A DNA stretch of 64,000 nucleotides from Trichinella spiralis. Its lineage: Eukaryota; Nematoda; Enoplea; Trichinellida; Trichinellidae. The position numbers were made by a program, and so were the translations under genes. Each line of letters starts with the position of its first letter. The stretch's first letter is position 1. The notes below the pieces were generated by a model. The model was given only the letters and a program-made list of their open reading frames with translations, searched no databases and was not told the origin of the DNA. Of this stretch, positions 11,553-24,773 are shown in pieces. Location of the stretch: positions 14,331,348 through 14,395,347 of the forward strand of contig CM012954.1 in NCBI GenBank assembly GCA_000181795.3, written 5' to 3'.

Positions 11553-14500
11553 ATGAAACTTTTGTTATTGTTCGAAATTTTTATACTGGGTATGATTTTA
11601 TCGAATTACTCGATTAGTTGTTTTATAATTTAATGATCACATGATAATAATTATTATTTTTTATTTAGTTTTTAGCACTCAGGGAAAGAGAATTCTTGAA
11701 AATATTTATGTCAAGTTGAACACTTCTTATTCGTGTTCTTTGATTTTGAACGGCACCCACGAATTTGGCTGCAAATGTGAATTTTATATTACCGAAATTG
11801 TTCGTTTGTCCATTGTTTAATATGATCATTTTAGCTTATCTAAATGGAAACAAAGGTGTTCTATTTTGGGCTAGATCATTGGAAGATTTGAATTACATCC
11901 AGTCTGATGAAAGCCAAATCGGTCCATATGTGCTCATGATTGAATCATCGAATCTCGTATCGCTGTGAGATTTTAGCGTAGTTAAACATTTTGTAGCCAA
12001 CTGAACAAATTGTTTATTTATCTTCTAGCGGATACACATGGTTTCAACGCATAAAAAGCAACATTGCTGGCCTGTTAATTTACGTTAATGAATCGAACGT
12101 GAATGATTTAAACTTTAGCGAAGATACTCATTGTCCGAATTCAAATTTTGGTATGTATTTAACTTTTATTTAAAATTTAAATTTATTCAAATTATTTTTT
12201 AATTTTTTTTCATATTTTGATATTTTTGTAATGTGGAAATTTTTTCACAAATAGTCAGTGAATGAATTTTCAGATATTTATACCGAAGATCCAGATTACA
12301 GTAACTGCAAAAAGAACGAATGGAATAAATATGGCAATGGAATTCGTTTCTTTTATTGGGGAATTCCAGTGTTTCTTGTTCTAAATGAAACTGAAGTCCA
12401 ACTATTGATTGACAAGGTATTACCGATAGAGTTTGTTTTCATTCTAAGTCCATATATTTATTATCGTTAATAATTTTTAGTGTTTTATGAATTATAATTA
12501 TGCAACTTATGGAAATTCAGTGAAATGGCCACTTTGTGCTGCTGAACTGACTGATTTCAAATTGGCTGCTGGCGATGCAGAGCGATGCATACGCAGAAAT
12601 GAAATGAACAACATATTCACAGCCCCAGGTGAGATTCATGAGACATTGTTTGATCACTTTTAAAATATTTAATCGTATATTTCAAATTCAGTTTATTACT
12701 GCATGCCTATTCAAAATTGGAACGTCTACGCATTTCTACCTCAGCGATCATCGGAAACGTTGGCCAAAAATCACAGCGTATTTATGCTGATGTCAAGAGT
12801 TAGTATCAGTTGATGAAACTTTTTTCATTTGTCAACATATTAACTGTTGTGTTGTTCAGGTCGATTCCTTTACAATGTTTGACGATATGGATTATGGTTC
12901 TTCTGCCATCTCTTCATTGCTTGTCATTTTGGCTGTTTCGGAAGCTCTCGGCAAAGATGCGCATCGCATTGCAGACCTGTCCGCCAAAAACGACCGACAG
13001 CTACTTCTGGCGTTGTTTGCAGGCGTATGTGGCGTCGTCAATGATTGATTTATTCAAATTAGACTTCTAGTTTTGATTTTAGGAATCGTTTGATTATATT
13101 GGTTCATCTCGAATGGTTTGGGAAATGATGCACAACAATTTTCCGGCAACGGATAGCGGCATACATTCGGAAGCTTTAGCGACATTATCGAATTTGGGCT
13201 TTTTGTTGGAAGTGGGCGATTTGACTTATTCTAACGATTCTTTGTACATGCACATTGATCCAAGATCGTATCAGAAATATGGTTCTGTGAAAGAAAAGGT
13301 TTTTTAAATTGAAATTCATTTGTCGAAAAAAAATTTTTTTTCCAAAGTAACGTTTTCAAATTTAGATTGACATGACGGTTAAGGCGTTGAGGGAACACAG
13401 TTCCAGTGTCCAGTTTATTTCAGACAAGCCTCTACCTCCTTCATCTTTGCATAGTTTTCTCAAAGAAGACGATTCCATCCCGGCTATTGCTATTACTGGC
13501 TATGGATCATCATTTACAAACAGGTACGTAGAAATTGTTTAGCAATATTTAGTAAAGTTTTCGTTTCTTTTATGCTTTTATTCATTATTTGAATTTTTGC
13601 TTTTGTAACACAGTTTGTGCAACAACACATGTGCATATTTTGTTTTAAATACAATTTGACTTTTTGGAACAAACCAATTGTTTAATATTTCCATTGATGA
13701 ATAAAAATATTACTCGAGCACTTAATACAAGTAATCAGGTATTACATACAGTAAGCTACTATTTGGAAAATTGTTTGAAAAATGTTTCGAAGATTTTTCT
13801 TGCTTATTTTCAAATAAATCAGTTGACGAATTTTATTAAAATTTGTACGATATATTGTCTTGTTGTAGATTTTACAATTCATTTTTGGATCAACCTCGAT
13901 TTTTAAATATTCCCGAGTACAAGAAAACAGCGTTGGATGTGGCAAATTCGCTCGTCAAATTGAGTCTGCGTTGGTTGAACAATGATGTGGATGTGTTGGA
14001 TCCTCCGGTCATCAATCAGACAATGGTCTATTTTTTATTTTAAACTCTTTTGAATTTTTGAACCAAAATGTTCTCCTTCAGTTTGACATTATGACCGATT
14101 GTTTTCTCCAATGGCCAAATTTCAATTGCACTTTGTTTCTCCAATTGTCAGAGAGTTTGCCACCTTCGTGGCATGATATGGCATTGAAGGCTTTAACGAG
14201 TATTATGTTGTTTTGAATTATCAGTTTAATTGTTATTTTGTGTTTGTTTTTTAGCAGTTCCAGGAAGGCGAACGTTTACCGGAATAGGACCCGAATATAT
14301 GATTTTACCGAGCCGAGTGTATTCCGAATTGTTGATGTTTTACTTTTTGGGTGAACGGGTAGAAAGTGGTGCTAATTTGACATATAAAAGCTGCTTTGAA
14401 ATGAATAACACGAATCCGGTGAGAATTGAAAAAAAAATATATATAACTGACTTTTTACATTTGTGAGAAATTTTCTTTCTGTTAGCTTCAAAATTGCTTG

Positions 14501-14897
14501 TTCTATCGAGAATTGTTCCTGCATGATACATCGGATGCAAACAATTACTGTATTTGTTCTCCTGTGAAACACTCTCTGGCGAGGTCTCCGGCGTTTGATA
14601 TTGCAGGTATGTCATGTGCAATTGTTATATTTCTATGTTCATGTGTGTTCATGAGTTCCATTTTCAACAACAACTCTTTTCCCAGATTATAATTACAAGT
14701 CGGGTAAGTATTCCACTTGGGTGATGTCTCTGGTGAACAACGAGCCTACTATGCGGATATATCTAGTCAACAGTCCTGCTTGGCAGTTGACGGTCTTTTT
14801 AACTGGAATAGGCTTGTTTTTTGTATCGTTATTTTTTATCCACGTCATCACTAAGTCGTCGCATCTGTTATTCAGCGACTCGCTAGTGGCTGTATGA
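11553..14897 (+). CDS. NCSTN: Nicastrin, gamma-secretase subunit
   Basis: Type I membrane glycoprotein that gates substrate entry to the gamma-secretase complex with presenilin, APH-1 and PEN-2. More than ten exons. The first two make a signal peptide, MKLLLLFEIFILVFSTQG, and the third starts at about 11835. Landmarks in order: SCSLILNGTHEFGC; PYVLMIESS; FYWGIPVFLV; KWPLCAAEL; VFMLMSRVDS-x-FDDMDYGS; FAGESFDYIGSSRMVW (the conserved DYIGS motif with its preceding Glu); INQTMFDIM; and a Cys-rich segment before the stem. A single transmembrane helix near the end (WQLTVFLTGIGLFFVSLFFI) is followed by a short cytoplasmic tail ending DSLVAV. Several N-x-S/T sites are present. It looks complete. Its 3' end converges on TTC17, with stops 194 bases apart. 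Confidence 0.95.
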
Positions 14898-15040
14898 AGG
14901 AATGGATGGATGGCTGATTGGTGATGATGATGATGATAATCACGTGTGTCTGTCTTCTTCTTTTCAATACAAGAGAGCAAAACAAAATAACCGATATTAC
15001 TTATTTGATCATTTTAATGACGAGATGTGTTAAGTAGTAG

Positions 15041-15046
15041 AATAAA
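15041..15046 (+). terminator. Candidate nicastrin poly(A) signal
   Basis: AATAAA on the plus strand 144 bases after the nicastrin stop. Cleavage here would end the nicastrin transcript about 30 bases short of the TTC17 stop on the other strand, so the 3' UTRs probably abut or overlap. Confidence 0.5.
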
Positions 15047-15091
15047 AAAAAGAAAAAAAGGAGAAAACCATCAAATTTCAAAAAGTACTGT

Positions 15092-18000
15092 TCAAATGGT
15101 GTGATATTTTCTGGCACACAGCAATGCGTGCATGCGTTCTTTGGCCGGTTCGAAGTTCTCTTGTAAAAGAACGGTAGAATAGTAGAAAGCCAGTGCACGC
15201 TGCCAGTCGCCCTTGAAAAATAACAACACGATTATTTTTTCTGTCAACAACAACAACAACATTTGCCTCACCAATGATGCATAAGTGTTAGCTAAGATGA
15301 AGTGAATGATCACCAGCTTTGGCGACAGACGCAGAGCTGCACCGGCTACGATCAACGCCGAACGGAACCAACCGCTTCGCTGGTAAACATTGGCAAGGCT
15401 GATCCAACCTAGGTCCTGTGTAAGCACGGTTTTAGAACATTTTCACCTGTAATTAATGCTAAGGAAGAACCTTCATCGACGTTGGCGCGTAGGCGATAGA
15501 ATGTCTGAGACAGTCGATTGCCATTGATGAATTACCAATAGTTCGCCAGTAGACAGAAGCCACCAAACTGCACAGCCAGATGTCATCTGCATATACATAT
15601 ATATTCACAAGTGCACAAAAAAGTATAGTTGTTTATACTGGATGGATTTTGCATTGCATGTGCGATTCGAGTGGCAACCATCTGCAGACTTTCGGCACGA
15701 TTTGGGATCAAGCTCAAGAGCACTTCGGCAAGACCCTTTTCAGGCTTGTAATCAACGGCTGACTCGTCACGCCTTGTGAAACCAGCCAAATGATCCATGG
15801 TCCACATGTTGCCGGCAAAATCGGTCGGACAGATTGGTTCAAGAAATTCTTCCTCAATAGGTGGCACTTCGAAGTGCAAAAGTTTTCCAACGCTAAAACA
15901 GCAGAAACCAAGCACTGATTACAAACAACAACGAGAACGAGAAAAGATAACACACTCTAATCCTTTGCTTTGTGGAGACAACCACATGGATATGGACGAG
16001 TCGAAGTTGAAATTTCTCAGTCGTTGTTGGCATTCGGCCAAAGTGTGATGAACGTGATCAACGACCACCGGTCTAGCATCGTAAATATGCAAAGGCAATT
16101 CTGGCAACACGGCTGGCAGGCGTGTGTCTTTCTGCAATCTGGCGACGTGACGATGCGGCGGCGACGGCAATGGTGGTGGTGGTGGTGGTGGTGCAGATGG
16201 ACGAACATTTTCCAATTCTTCATTTGGAATTTGCACGGCCACGTCGACAAATGTGGCTCTTTTCGTCGATTTACGACCACGTTCCACCTCGGGTTGCACG
16301 TAGGAACCGTCGGCCAAGCTCAGTGCAGGTTCGTAGTCGTCGTCGGCATCCAATTCCTCTTCCAATGGAATCGACTGTTGACGACGTACCCGTTCGCACA
16401 GTTCTTCACTGCTGCTGCTGCTTTTCATGATCATCTCGTTGAAGCTATTGCGCTGGCCACAACTGTTTGACGTCTCAGACCATCGGCGGTTCAACTTTTC
16501 CACAAAACAGGGTAAATTTTCCACACCCTACACGTTGTAGAAAATGTGAATAGAACAAAAATTCCAAACTGTATACTGACACGATCTGAAAGCTTAGTTG
16601 GAACGAACTTGATCAAGCAGGCGAGCAGCTCGGAGAAGTTGGACAATTTCACGCCGACTCTTCGGTTCCAATTCCAAACTCAGTGTCAAATGTTCCACCG
16701 CTGACGAATAACTGTGATTCAAAGTCAAATAATAACCGAGAAGATGATGGGAATCAGGCTACAATGAAACGACACAAAATTAACTACTCATACACTCGAC
16801 CGACACGCATGCTATTTTTATGTTGTATGCTAATTGTTGGGCATATTTTCTTACTTCAGAATTGTCAACTTGTATCGCTTTTTCGGCTAGATCGATAGCA
16901 TCGGCAAGTTGACCACCAATCTGATGCGTTAAAACGCTGAGCTGTGTTAGCGCTATGTCGTTGTAAGCAACACCGTCTGGATCATTCAACGCTACGCACA
17001 AGCACGCAAATGCTTCACCGTACATGTTCAACATACGCCAATACAACGCTGCCAAATTGAACATCAGCCACGTTGGTCCCATTCTCTAAACATAAATTCA
17101 GTCCACACCGATCTCACTTTCATCTGTGTGCACTTGCAATTCTCCCCCCCCCCTCTCTTACATATTTGATCATGGTAAACAAAAATTGGCCAAGTTCATG
17201 TTCTGGATTTTGCAATGGTCCTATCATCTGCTGGACATGCTGGAATGGAGAAATATATAGCGAATTATGTTTTTTTTCTTTTCATTTACAACATTTTATT
17301 CCATGCTTATCAGATGGTGGTGGTTATTACTTCACGCAAAGCAGGATCGACTTTTCTGATAATGTCGTCGTCACTTTCATAAACGTTGACCAATTTGTAC
17401 AGTTCAAACAGACGATCTCCGGAAGGAAGTTGGACAATGTTCACGTTGGTCATGAACGGTTTACACATCGGACGTTGTTCGACCAACGATTCGGCAGCAA
17501 AACCCTCCCGGAACTTGACGTAAATTTTCCAAAATTCTTTCACTCTGAAATTTCAAAAAAGACAACCAAACAAAAAAATTTCAGAAACAATCAATATATA
17601 TAAGCTAACCATTGCCCACTCACTTTACACCTTTGCTGTCCGAGTGGATGAACAATGATGGAGGATTTTCTGGAATTTTCCAACATGTTTCAGATGATGT
17701 CGAACTCGGACTATTTGCATCCGAATAATTCGGTTTGTCGTCTGCCAAATTCCACTGACTTGGAAATTTAACTCCTACATCCAATGGATACAATGGTAAA
17801 TCGTCAAATTCTTCACTTGCGTCTTCTTCTTCTTCCTCTGCTACTCCATCTTCTAACATCTACAAACGAGGTATATAATGATGGAATGAAATTTGTGCAA
17901 TTCTTCTTTTTTTTTCTCTTCTGATGCACTGAATAATTACAAAAGTTACAAACCTTAGGCGAGAGTTGCTTTCCCTTGCGAATTTGCTTGTTTTCTGCAT

Positions 18001-20239
18001 TCTCAATGTGCCGTTCATATTCGTGGGACACCGCATCACACTTCATCGCCAGCTTTCCAGATGCGTCCGACTTCAAGCGACAATCCAAGCCTTCAAAATA
18101 CAAGGTAAGCAGGAAAAAAATGTTTTTTGCTTTCTGAATTTTGAATATCTGAAAATTCTCTTCTCACCGGGTACGGGACTGTAGGTGATGTAGTTGTAAA
18201 GCATTTCCGAATTCAGCACGCTTTCTCGATCTTCAACAGTATCCAAGTTACTCAGCAAAGCTTGACCATCTTCTAACAGTTCTTTGAACGAGTCCAATTC
18301 GTCCAACAATGAATTGAGGTTGCTTAAAGTAAACAGGAAAAACAATTTAAATTGATGAGAAAAAAATTCAGTTTCGAAAATAAACTTACGTATGTTGTTC
18401 CTGGAGCGCATTTTCTAACTTTTCGTGACATTTGATCGCTGCTACGTAGTTTTCAGCAACTGACCTGAGAACGTTGCTCATGGGCATCAGCATGAGCAGT
18501 TTCAGAATTGTGCTCGCTTTTTTGTACTGTGAAGTTGCCTTAAATTTTGACAATAAGTTGAAAGGGAGGGGGGAAGCGTTCAAATTTGTCGTATTTTCAT
18601 TTTACCGCGTAAACGTGGCTGACTGTGATCAAAGCTCCGAGAGAATTGTTCATTGCGACGGTCATGTCAGCAACGATCGCTGCATCGGCCAGTCGGTTGC
18701 CATGGCCAAGCACATTCAACAGGCTGAGCATTGGGATGACAATCTGATTCCTGGTATATATTTTTTTCATGATGAACGAGGTTTTTTTCATCAACACAAC
18801 AACAATATGGATTTACCTCGGCACGAAGTATACTGCAGAACGCAAGCAGTGAACTGCTTCGGTTGAGTTACCCACGGCACGCCAATAATACGAAGCCAAC
18901 GTGTATAATTCCCAGGATGTTGGATTCTTGAAACATCTTTACTTATTGAACAATGAAAAACAACAGTTGGAAAAGCGAACATACCCTTTCCAGTGCTCTC
19001 GCCACGGATGTACCGAAATGTCCTGTGGTAGGCCATTCTCTGAAAACCAAACTGGCGATTGACGTTTCTGGCTTTGATGTTATCAGTGATGGATTGTGAA
19101 CACTCTGCAATAATAACAGAAAAAATAATGGAATGAATGAAGAAATTAATCTGAGTGAACAAGAGAACAAGATTCGTCCACCACACCTCAATCTGATCGA
19201 GCACAGCTACGCTGAAGGACAACGACAAGTAGTCGCCACAGTGGGGTTGCCTGGAAACTGCGCCTTCGGAAAGTTTTCGCAGATTTTCAATATCGTCTGG
19301 TCTTTATAAATCACAGCAAATTATATCATTCAAATGTAGTCCAGCTTCTATTGCACAAATTCATAAATTGTTGATTATCAACTACTGAGACAAATTACAA
19401 CACATCTTTTTTAAGACAGCAAATTCATTTTCACATACAGTTAAGTCGTGTTGCTTTGTATATAGTATTTTCTTTGGCTCATTTACATGAAATGTTCAAA
19501 AAATTCTTACTGATAGCCGAAGCCGGACAACGGCACTACAGACGTTGGAAAAGTACCCACCAACTGGACGAACGGCATTGGTGTAGCACAATCTGGATCC
19601 GTGGAGATGATTTTTATATCAATATCCGGGTCGTCGACAATTTGGCGTTCATTTATCGAATTCTAAGTTCGGAAGTGAAATTGTGCATGAATATCATATT
19701 ACGGTACGTCACATGTTGCGTTCGAATGTTGAACAAATGTATACTACATGGTTATGTGCGCAACATTAACGTAACAGACACACACCACTGTTTTGTCAAT
19801 TCGAACAGATGGATACGTGCTTATTTGACGACGAGCACAACACTATTAGACTCAGATATTATAATAACTCAAATAATTATGATAAATGAAAGTTATCAAA
19901 GTGAAAACGAAACAAATTATGCTTCAATAAATACAGATATAATTTGCGTCTGTTTCCTTTTTTCACGTACCGCTCTTTTGTGAAGCTCTTTATTGAACGC
20001 ATTGATTTGAAGAAAGATGTTCTCCTGATTCAAGAATTGGACCAAATCATGCGGTCTGATGATGTTGAAAAACGATTCTTTCTAAAGAGAAACGTATTGC
20101 TTGAAGTTCATTTAAAATGGGTAAATTCAGCCGTTACCACCGGCTCGATGACACCGTCGCTAACTATCCACTGATTGATCGCTGTACAACTGTGGAGAAA
20201 TATGATGAAAGTAAAATTGAAATTTATCCAATTGATCAT
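15092..20239 (-). CDS. TTC17: TTC17-like tetratricopeptide protein
   Basis: TPR protein linked in vertebrates to actin polymerisation and primary cilium formation. The first exon begins at 20239 with a hydrophobic leader (MINWINFNFTFIIFLHSC) then NQWIVSDGVIEPV. The next exon reads RPHDLVQFLNQE, matching the TTC17 N-terminus (HWVV-x-DGxI ... PHDLV). Later landmarks: DPDC near 19.6 kb; an N-terminal TPR block (about 18.6-18.95 kb); an acidic linker with EEEEEDASEEFDD (17.8 kb); a second TPR block at 16.8-17.1 kb (WLMFNLAALYWRML, NDIALTQLSVL); a Ser/Pro-rich insert with seven consecutive prolines (16.2 kb); a PICPTDF-x-GNMWTMDHLAGF segment; and a C-terminal TPR set ending EPAKERMHALLCARKYHTI. 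About 20 exons, and not every boundary was fixed. Full length is likely. Confidence 0.9.
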
Positions 20240-21340
20240 CCTGACGTTTGTTTCGTGTAACTGAAATGAAAGCAGCGTTGCAAAATGAACAAATTTCGTC
20301 AATAGTAATTTTCGGTGCTACAGCATGACATAAGGGAGGTCAATGGCATCAACGTTCATAAAATTGTGACCCACAAAGAAAAAAGATGGTCAATTTTCCC
20401 CCTTTTCCATTTAATTTCATATTTCTTTATATTGGAGAAGGGATAGTTCATTTTTTTGTGTTCTAATGCAGTTAGTTATTCAACTAGAATACCAGTCAGT
20501 TTGAACGTTGTGAAAGTAAATTTCAGTTAGTAACAACAGCCATTGTATTCTGAGTGAAAAAATGACAATAAATTACCTCTTTCACATTTGAAGTATAGCA
20601 AATTTATAAATATGTAAATTAGTATTTTGTACCTTTTCTGGTCGATAAATTTTTATGTTATTTTTGATGAATGTTTTACAGTATACTTACCGTATACAGG
20701 ATGGGCATGGTTTTTGGTTGCGTGCGAAATGATGAGCGAAGTTAATTGTTGTTTTCGAAATATAATTATCAGTTACAATGACTTTTTGATAAATAATACG
20801 AGCTTCATACGCGTAAATTAATACGAAAAATTCTCAAAGGATAATGGGAAGAGAACATTTTAATCACGAAAAGTGTTTTTTGAATTAATTGTCCACATTG
20901 AATTAATCGTATTAACTTTGCATTCAGTTGTTTCAAATTCTCAACACTCGGCACTTCGATTGTGATAGGTGGAAGCAATTTTCATTAGCTCAAAGTGATC
21001 AGTTGATAACATTTGTGAATGTGTGAAAATGATTTTTCTTCTGCCTTGGATAATAATGTTCAAAGTGAATTCAAAGGTACTTTGAATTTATAATTGGAGA
21101 ACGTTAAGAATAGAAAAAACAAAATTTTTTTCTGAAGTAAAAGTGGGCATTGAACGTTTTAAAAATGAGTTGCGTTGAAAATTGGTTGACGATATTTGAT
21201 TTGAATTTGATTTGATCCGAATTGCGGTTGTGAAAATGTAAAAAATTTTTTTGCAATTTGGTTTCGTAAGTGGGTAGCAGGAAGGCAGTGTTTGTTTTTG
21301 ATTCGGATGGATTACATGTTCTCTGCATGCATATGTGAGA

Positions 21341-21362
21341 TTATTTATTTATTTATTTATTT
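21341..21362. repeat. (ATTT)n microsatellite
   Basis: About five ATTT units in the TTC17/KCNQ intergenic region. Confidence 0.85.
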
Positions 21363-21506
21363 GTACCTTTGTGAATTGATGTAAATGGTGAATTAATTTA
21401 ATTACAATGAAACAACAATTGTGGACGGCAGTAGTTAGTGCTTGGTGTTCTGGATTTAAGCAAAAATTAATTGATTGGCATAGATTGGGTGATAAAAAGA
21501 GAAGCG

Positions 21507-21550
21507 AATAAAATAGAATAGAATAGAATAGAATAGAATGGAATAGATAG
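21507..21550. repeat. (AATAG)n microsatellite
   Basis: About seven pentamer units on the plus strand with one A-to-G interruption near the end. Confidence 0.85.
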
Positions 21551-24261
21551 CTGAAATGAATATTATTCATCTTGTGAAAATGCGGTTGGGTAAACAAATA
21601 TTCGTTTCTTCACTGGTTGGTCGCAGGATTTGGTATCGTTGTCCATTTGGTGGACAATTTATTGTTTGGTCAACAAGCCACGGGTCCCGGTTGACCGAGG
21701 CAAATTGAACAATCGAACAACCGCAGAAGCTTCTCAGAACAAAGTGGAAGTTGCGAGATCACACTCGAGCCGGAGCGTTGCTTTTCGCACGTTCTATTCT
21801 GATAATTCTATTTTCTCGGTTTTAATAGTGTCGTGTTAGCTAGGGTCCAAATATACTGCAAATTGCAATGAATCAACAACAACGGTTGTGTTGTATTGTG
21901 CAAAAACAAATCGCCACACCTCTGGACATCTCGTGTCCACTACGGTCGACTTTGGCTGGTTCTGGTTCATTTCCATAGAAGGGGGCAGTTCTTTTTTTTC
22001 CCCCATTTTGTCAATTGGTGGAACGAAGTGGATCGATTGCCGCCTGCCCACGCCCCCAAGTTCACCTGGATTCATTGTTCCAAGTTGCTCAATTTTGACC
22101 AATCGATCCTGCTCTCATTGTGCGGGCATTATATAAAACGGTAGAATCAAAAATAAAAAAGTTGTGTTATTTCTGAGAATTATTTGCTTGTTTTTTTCTT
22201 TTAAATATAATTTTTATAAATAGACATTTCAAATGGAGGAACGTTGAAATTGTTGTTTTCTTGTTTTTCGATTTTGAAATTATTTCCTTTTTTTTGCTCT
22301 ATATTCGGTAAAATTTGAAGAAGCGCAGGTTTGTACGCTTGTCAAATGTATGTATTATTTTTTGCACGAAATAATGGAAATTTTTTCGAAATCGTTTATT
22401 TCAAGAAATTTTTTTATTTAATCACAAATTTGCCCGAAGATATAAAAAAAATTATTCTTTCTTATATCTTGACAAATGACGCCTTTTTTTAAATCTCAAA
22501 ATTATATGTATATGTATATATTAATATAATATTGTTAGTGTTGATTGTCATTTGCACATGTACCATCTGTTCATCCTTGGATGTTTTAAATCATTTTCCA
22601 ACACGGAAGTGTCGCAATTGCTGAAGTTCGACGGAGAGTTTGCTTTTTTCACAACCCTTGCTTCTCGGTAAAGCATTTCTTCTTTGAAACATCCACTGTA
22701 AACTGGTGTTATGTTGTTTTCACGATTGGATTTGACTATTTGATTGATTTTTGTTTAAACAATAAATCAAAAGAAAAAAAACATTTAAAGTTGTGTAGTT
22801 TTAAGTTTTTAAGCTCGGAGTTGAAGAGAGGTAGATGATGATGATGTTGAAGGCAACTTTTGTCAGTTTAGATGCACTTCACAGAGTGTTTCGCTTTTTC
22901 GCAGAAGTGGCTATTTAATTAGCTCATAGTGCACAGCTGTTGGTTGCATTGTCACTCTTTTTAAATCCCATTGATAGCAAAACGAGCACAATTATACTGG
23001 TGAAAGCCTGTGCGTCTGTTTTGTGGGACGGCTTGGAATTGTTTTGTAATTTAAGGGAAAATTTTTGCTCAGTTTAATGGGTTTATATATATATATATAT
23101 GTTAACTGATTCATTCATTTATTTATATTTGAAATTTCAAATTTATTCTTCACCTGCTAGCAGAGAATAATGAGCGAAATGTGGACTAGAATTGCTTTAA
23201 ACTGGAATCTAGTAATTTAAAGCAAGCTCGAAAATCAGAACAAAGCTTTCTTGACACTTATCGAATTTACCACTTACAATAATAATAATAATAATATTTT
23301 GAGGAAACATTTTCATCTTGAATGAAATATTTTTTTGTTGATTCAGGTAAAATTCCTTTTCTGAATGTTTTACTCGTTTTCCGTTGAGCATTATTTCTCC
23401 ATGATTTGCAATCAAGCGGTAAAAAGGCATCTCTTTCTTCATACGGGGAGTGGCAGAGTTAATTTTTTTTTTCAATGAAACTTTTTGATTTGGAAATAAT
23501 TTCATTCAAATAAATACTTTATTTTTTTAATGGAAAATATGAATAAATTTCTATGCGCAATTTCAGTTGGTGATGCATTTTCGCCTGAAATATACGGGGG
23601 AATAATGTAATTTTTGTTGGAACATTTTTGCAAACATGTCATTATGAGCACGCAGGATAGATTGTGTGGGGGGACAGGAAAAATCCAGATCCAAGCAGTT
23701 GTTTAATTGAGTTTTTCCACTTATTTTATGTAAAAGTTGGTGAAACGCTGAACTTTTGATCAATGTTTTGATAAAGTAGTCAATTTGTTTGAAAGCTTTA
23801 GCTAAATTGGTCGTAAATTGTTATTTCACATTTTATTCCATTGCAATTTGAAAAAGAATAAAAGAAACAATAGCTTTTTGTTGTTGTAGTTTTGCATATG
23901 CACACAAACAAATGCATATACATATGTATATTTCTAATTTTTTTTAGAATAATTGACATTGTTGAAATGAGGGGCATATTGAAATTTAATTATCCTGATA
24001 TCTATTACTTTATTGTATTATAATTACTATTTGATGTGGTTATTGTGTTTTTGGTCATAGAAAATGTGAGAACTGTTTTTCAGAGGAAAAGTAATATGTG
24101 ATTAACGTTGTGAGAAAGAACTTTTCATTTTTGAAATTTTATTTGAGCTTACAGCGACGACGACATTGGAGCAGTTTAAGCCACGCTATATAGCGCTTGT
24201 GTGTTTGTTGTGACAAACGTGCACTTGTTGTCTTGTTCTATTCTCATCTCTACTCTTCTCT

Positions 24262-24279
24262 CTCTGTGTGTGTGTGTGT
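24262..24279. repeat. (TG)n microsatellite
   Basis: About eight dinucleotide units preceded by a CT-rich tract. Confidence 0.8.
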
Positions 24280-24749
24280 ATGTGCTTTTTGCCTTTTGGC
24301 TTAGCTATGCTATGTGGGCGTGTAAGCTAACGCAGAAACTACCACTTTGCAGACCGAAGCACTTTTCCCACTGGCTAGCCAGTTTTTAGCTTTCGAATTA
24401 GCTATTTGTTCATCAGAGCTAGCCTCGCAGGCAGCGTGCATGCAGCATGCACACGCGCATGCATTCGCTTTGGCTTTCTTGATTTGATTATTGTTAAAAC
24501 AAATAAGTTGTGTTTAATTTTTTTTTCACTGAAAATATTTCTTTTTGAAATACGTTTTTAATTTCAATTCTACACACCAGATTGTCTGTAGAACGGACTT
24601 TTTAGCTTTATTTTCACACTCATGCTGTTGTTCATTGATGCATCCGTTCCGTTTAATTGCAATATAAAGAAAGATGTTGCTTATTTTTATGGAAAAAGTT
24701 TCACTTTTTACTCATCCATCACGATTCACGTAATAATGAATTTATCCAA

Positions 24750-24773
24750 AATAATAATAATAATAATAATAAT
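24750..24773. repeat. (AAT)n microsatellite
   Basis: About eight trinucleotide units. Confidence 0.85.

Noticed and set aside
16017-16280. Minus-strand ORF with a His run
   Set aside because: Frame-shifted shadow of the TTC17 poly-Pro region.
15970-16470. Plus-strand 166-codon ORF with a Trp run
   Set aside because: Antisense to the proline-rich segment of TTC17; the Trp run is the complement of CCA proline codons.
24370-24383. Perfect 14-base palindrome as a stand-alone regulatory site
   Set aside because: Several 14-base palindromes are expected by chance in 64 kb; noted only as part of a motif cluster.
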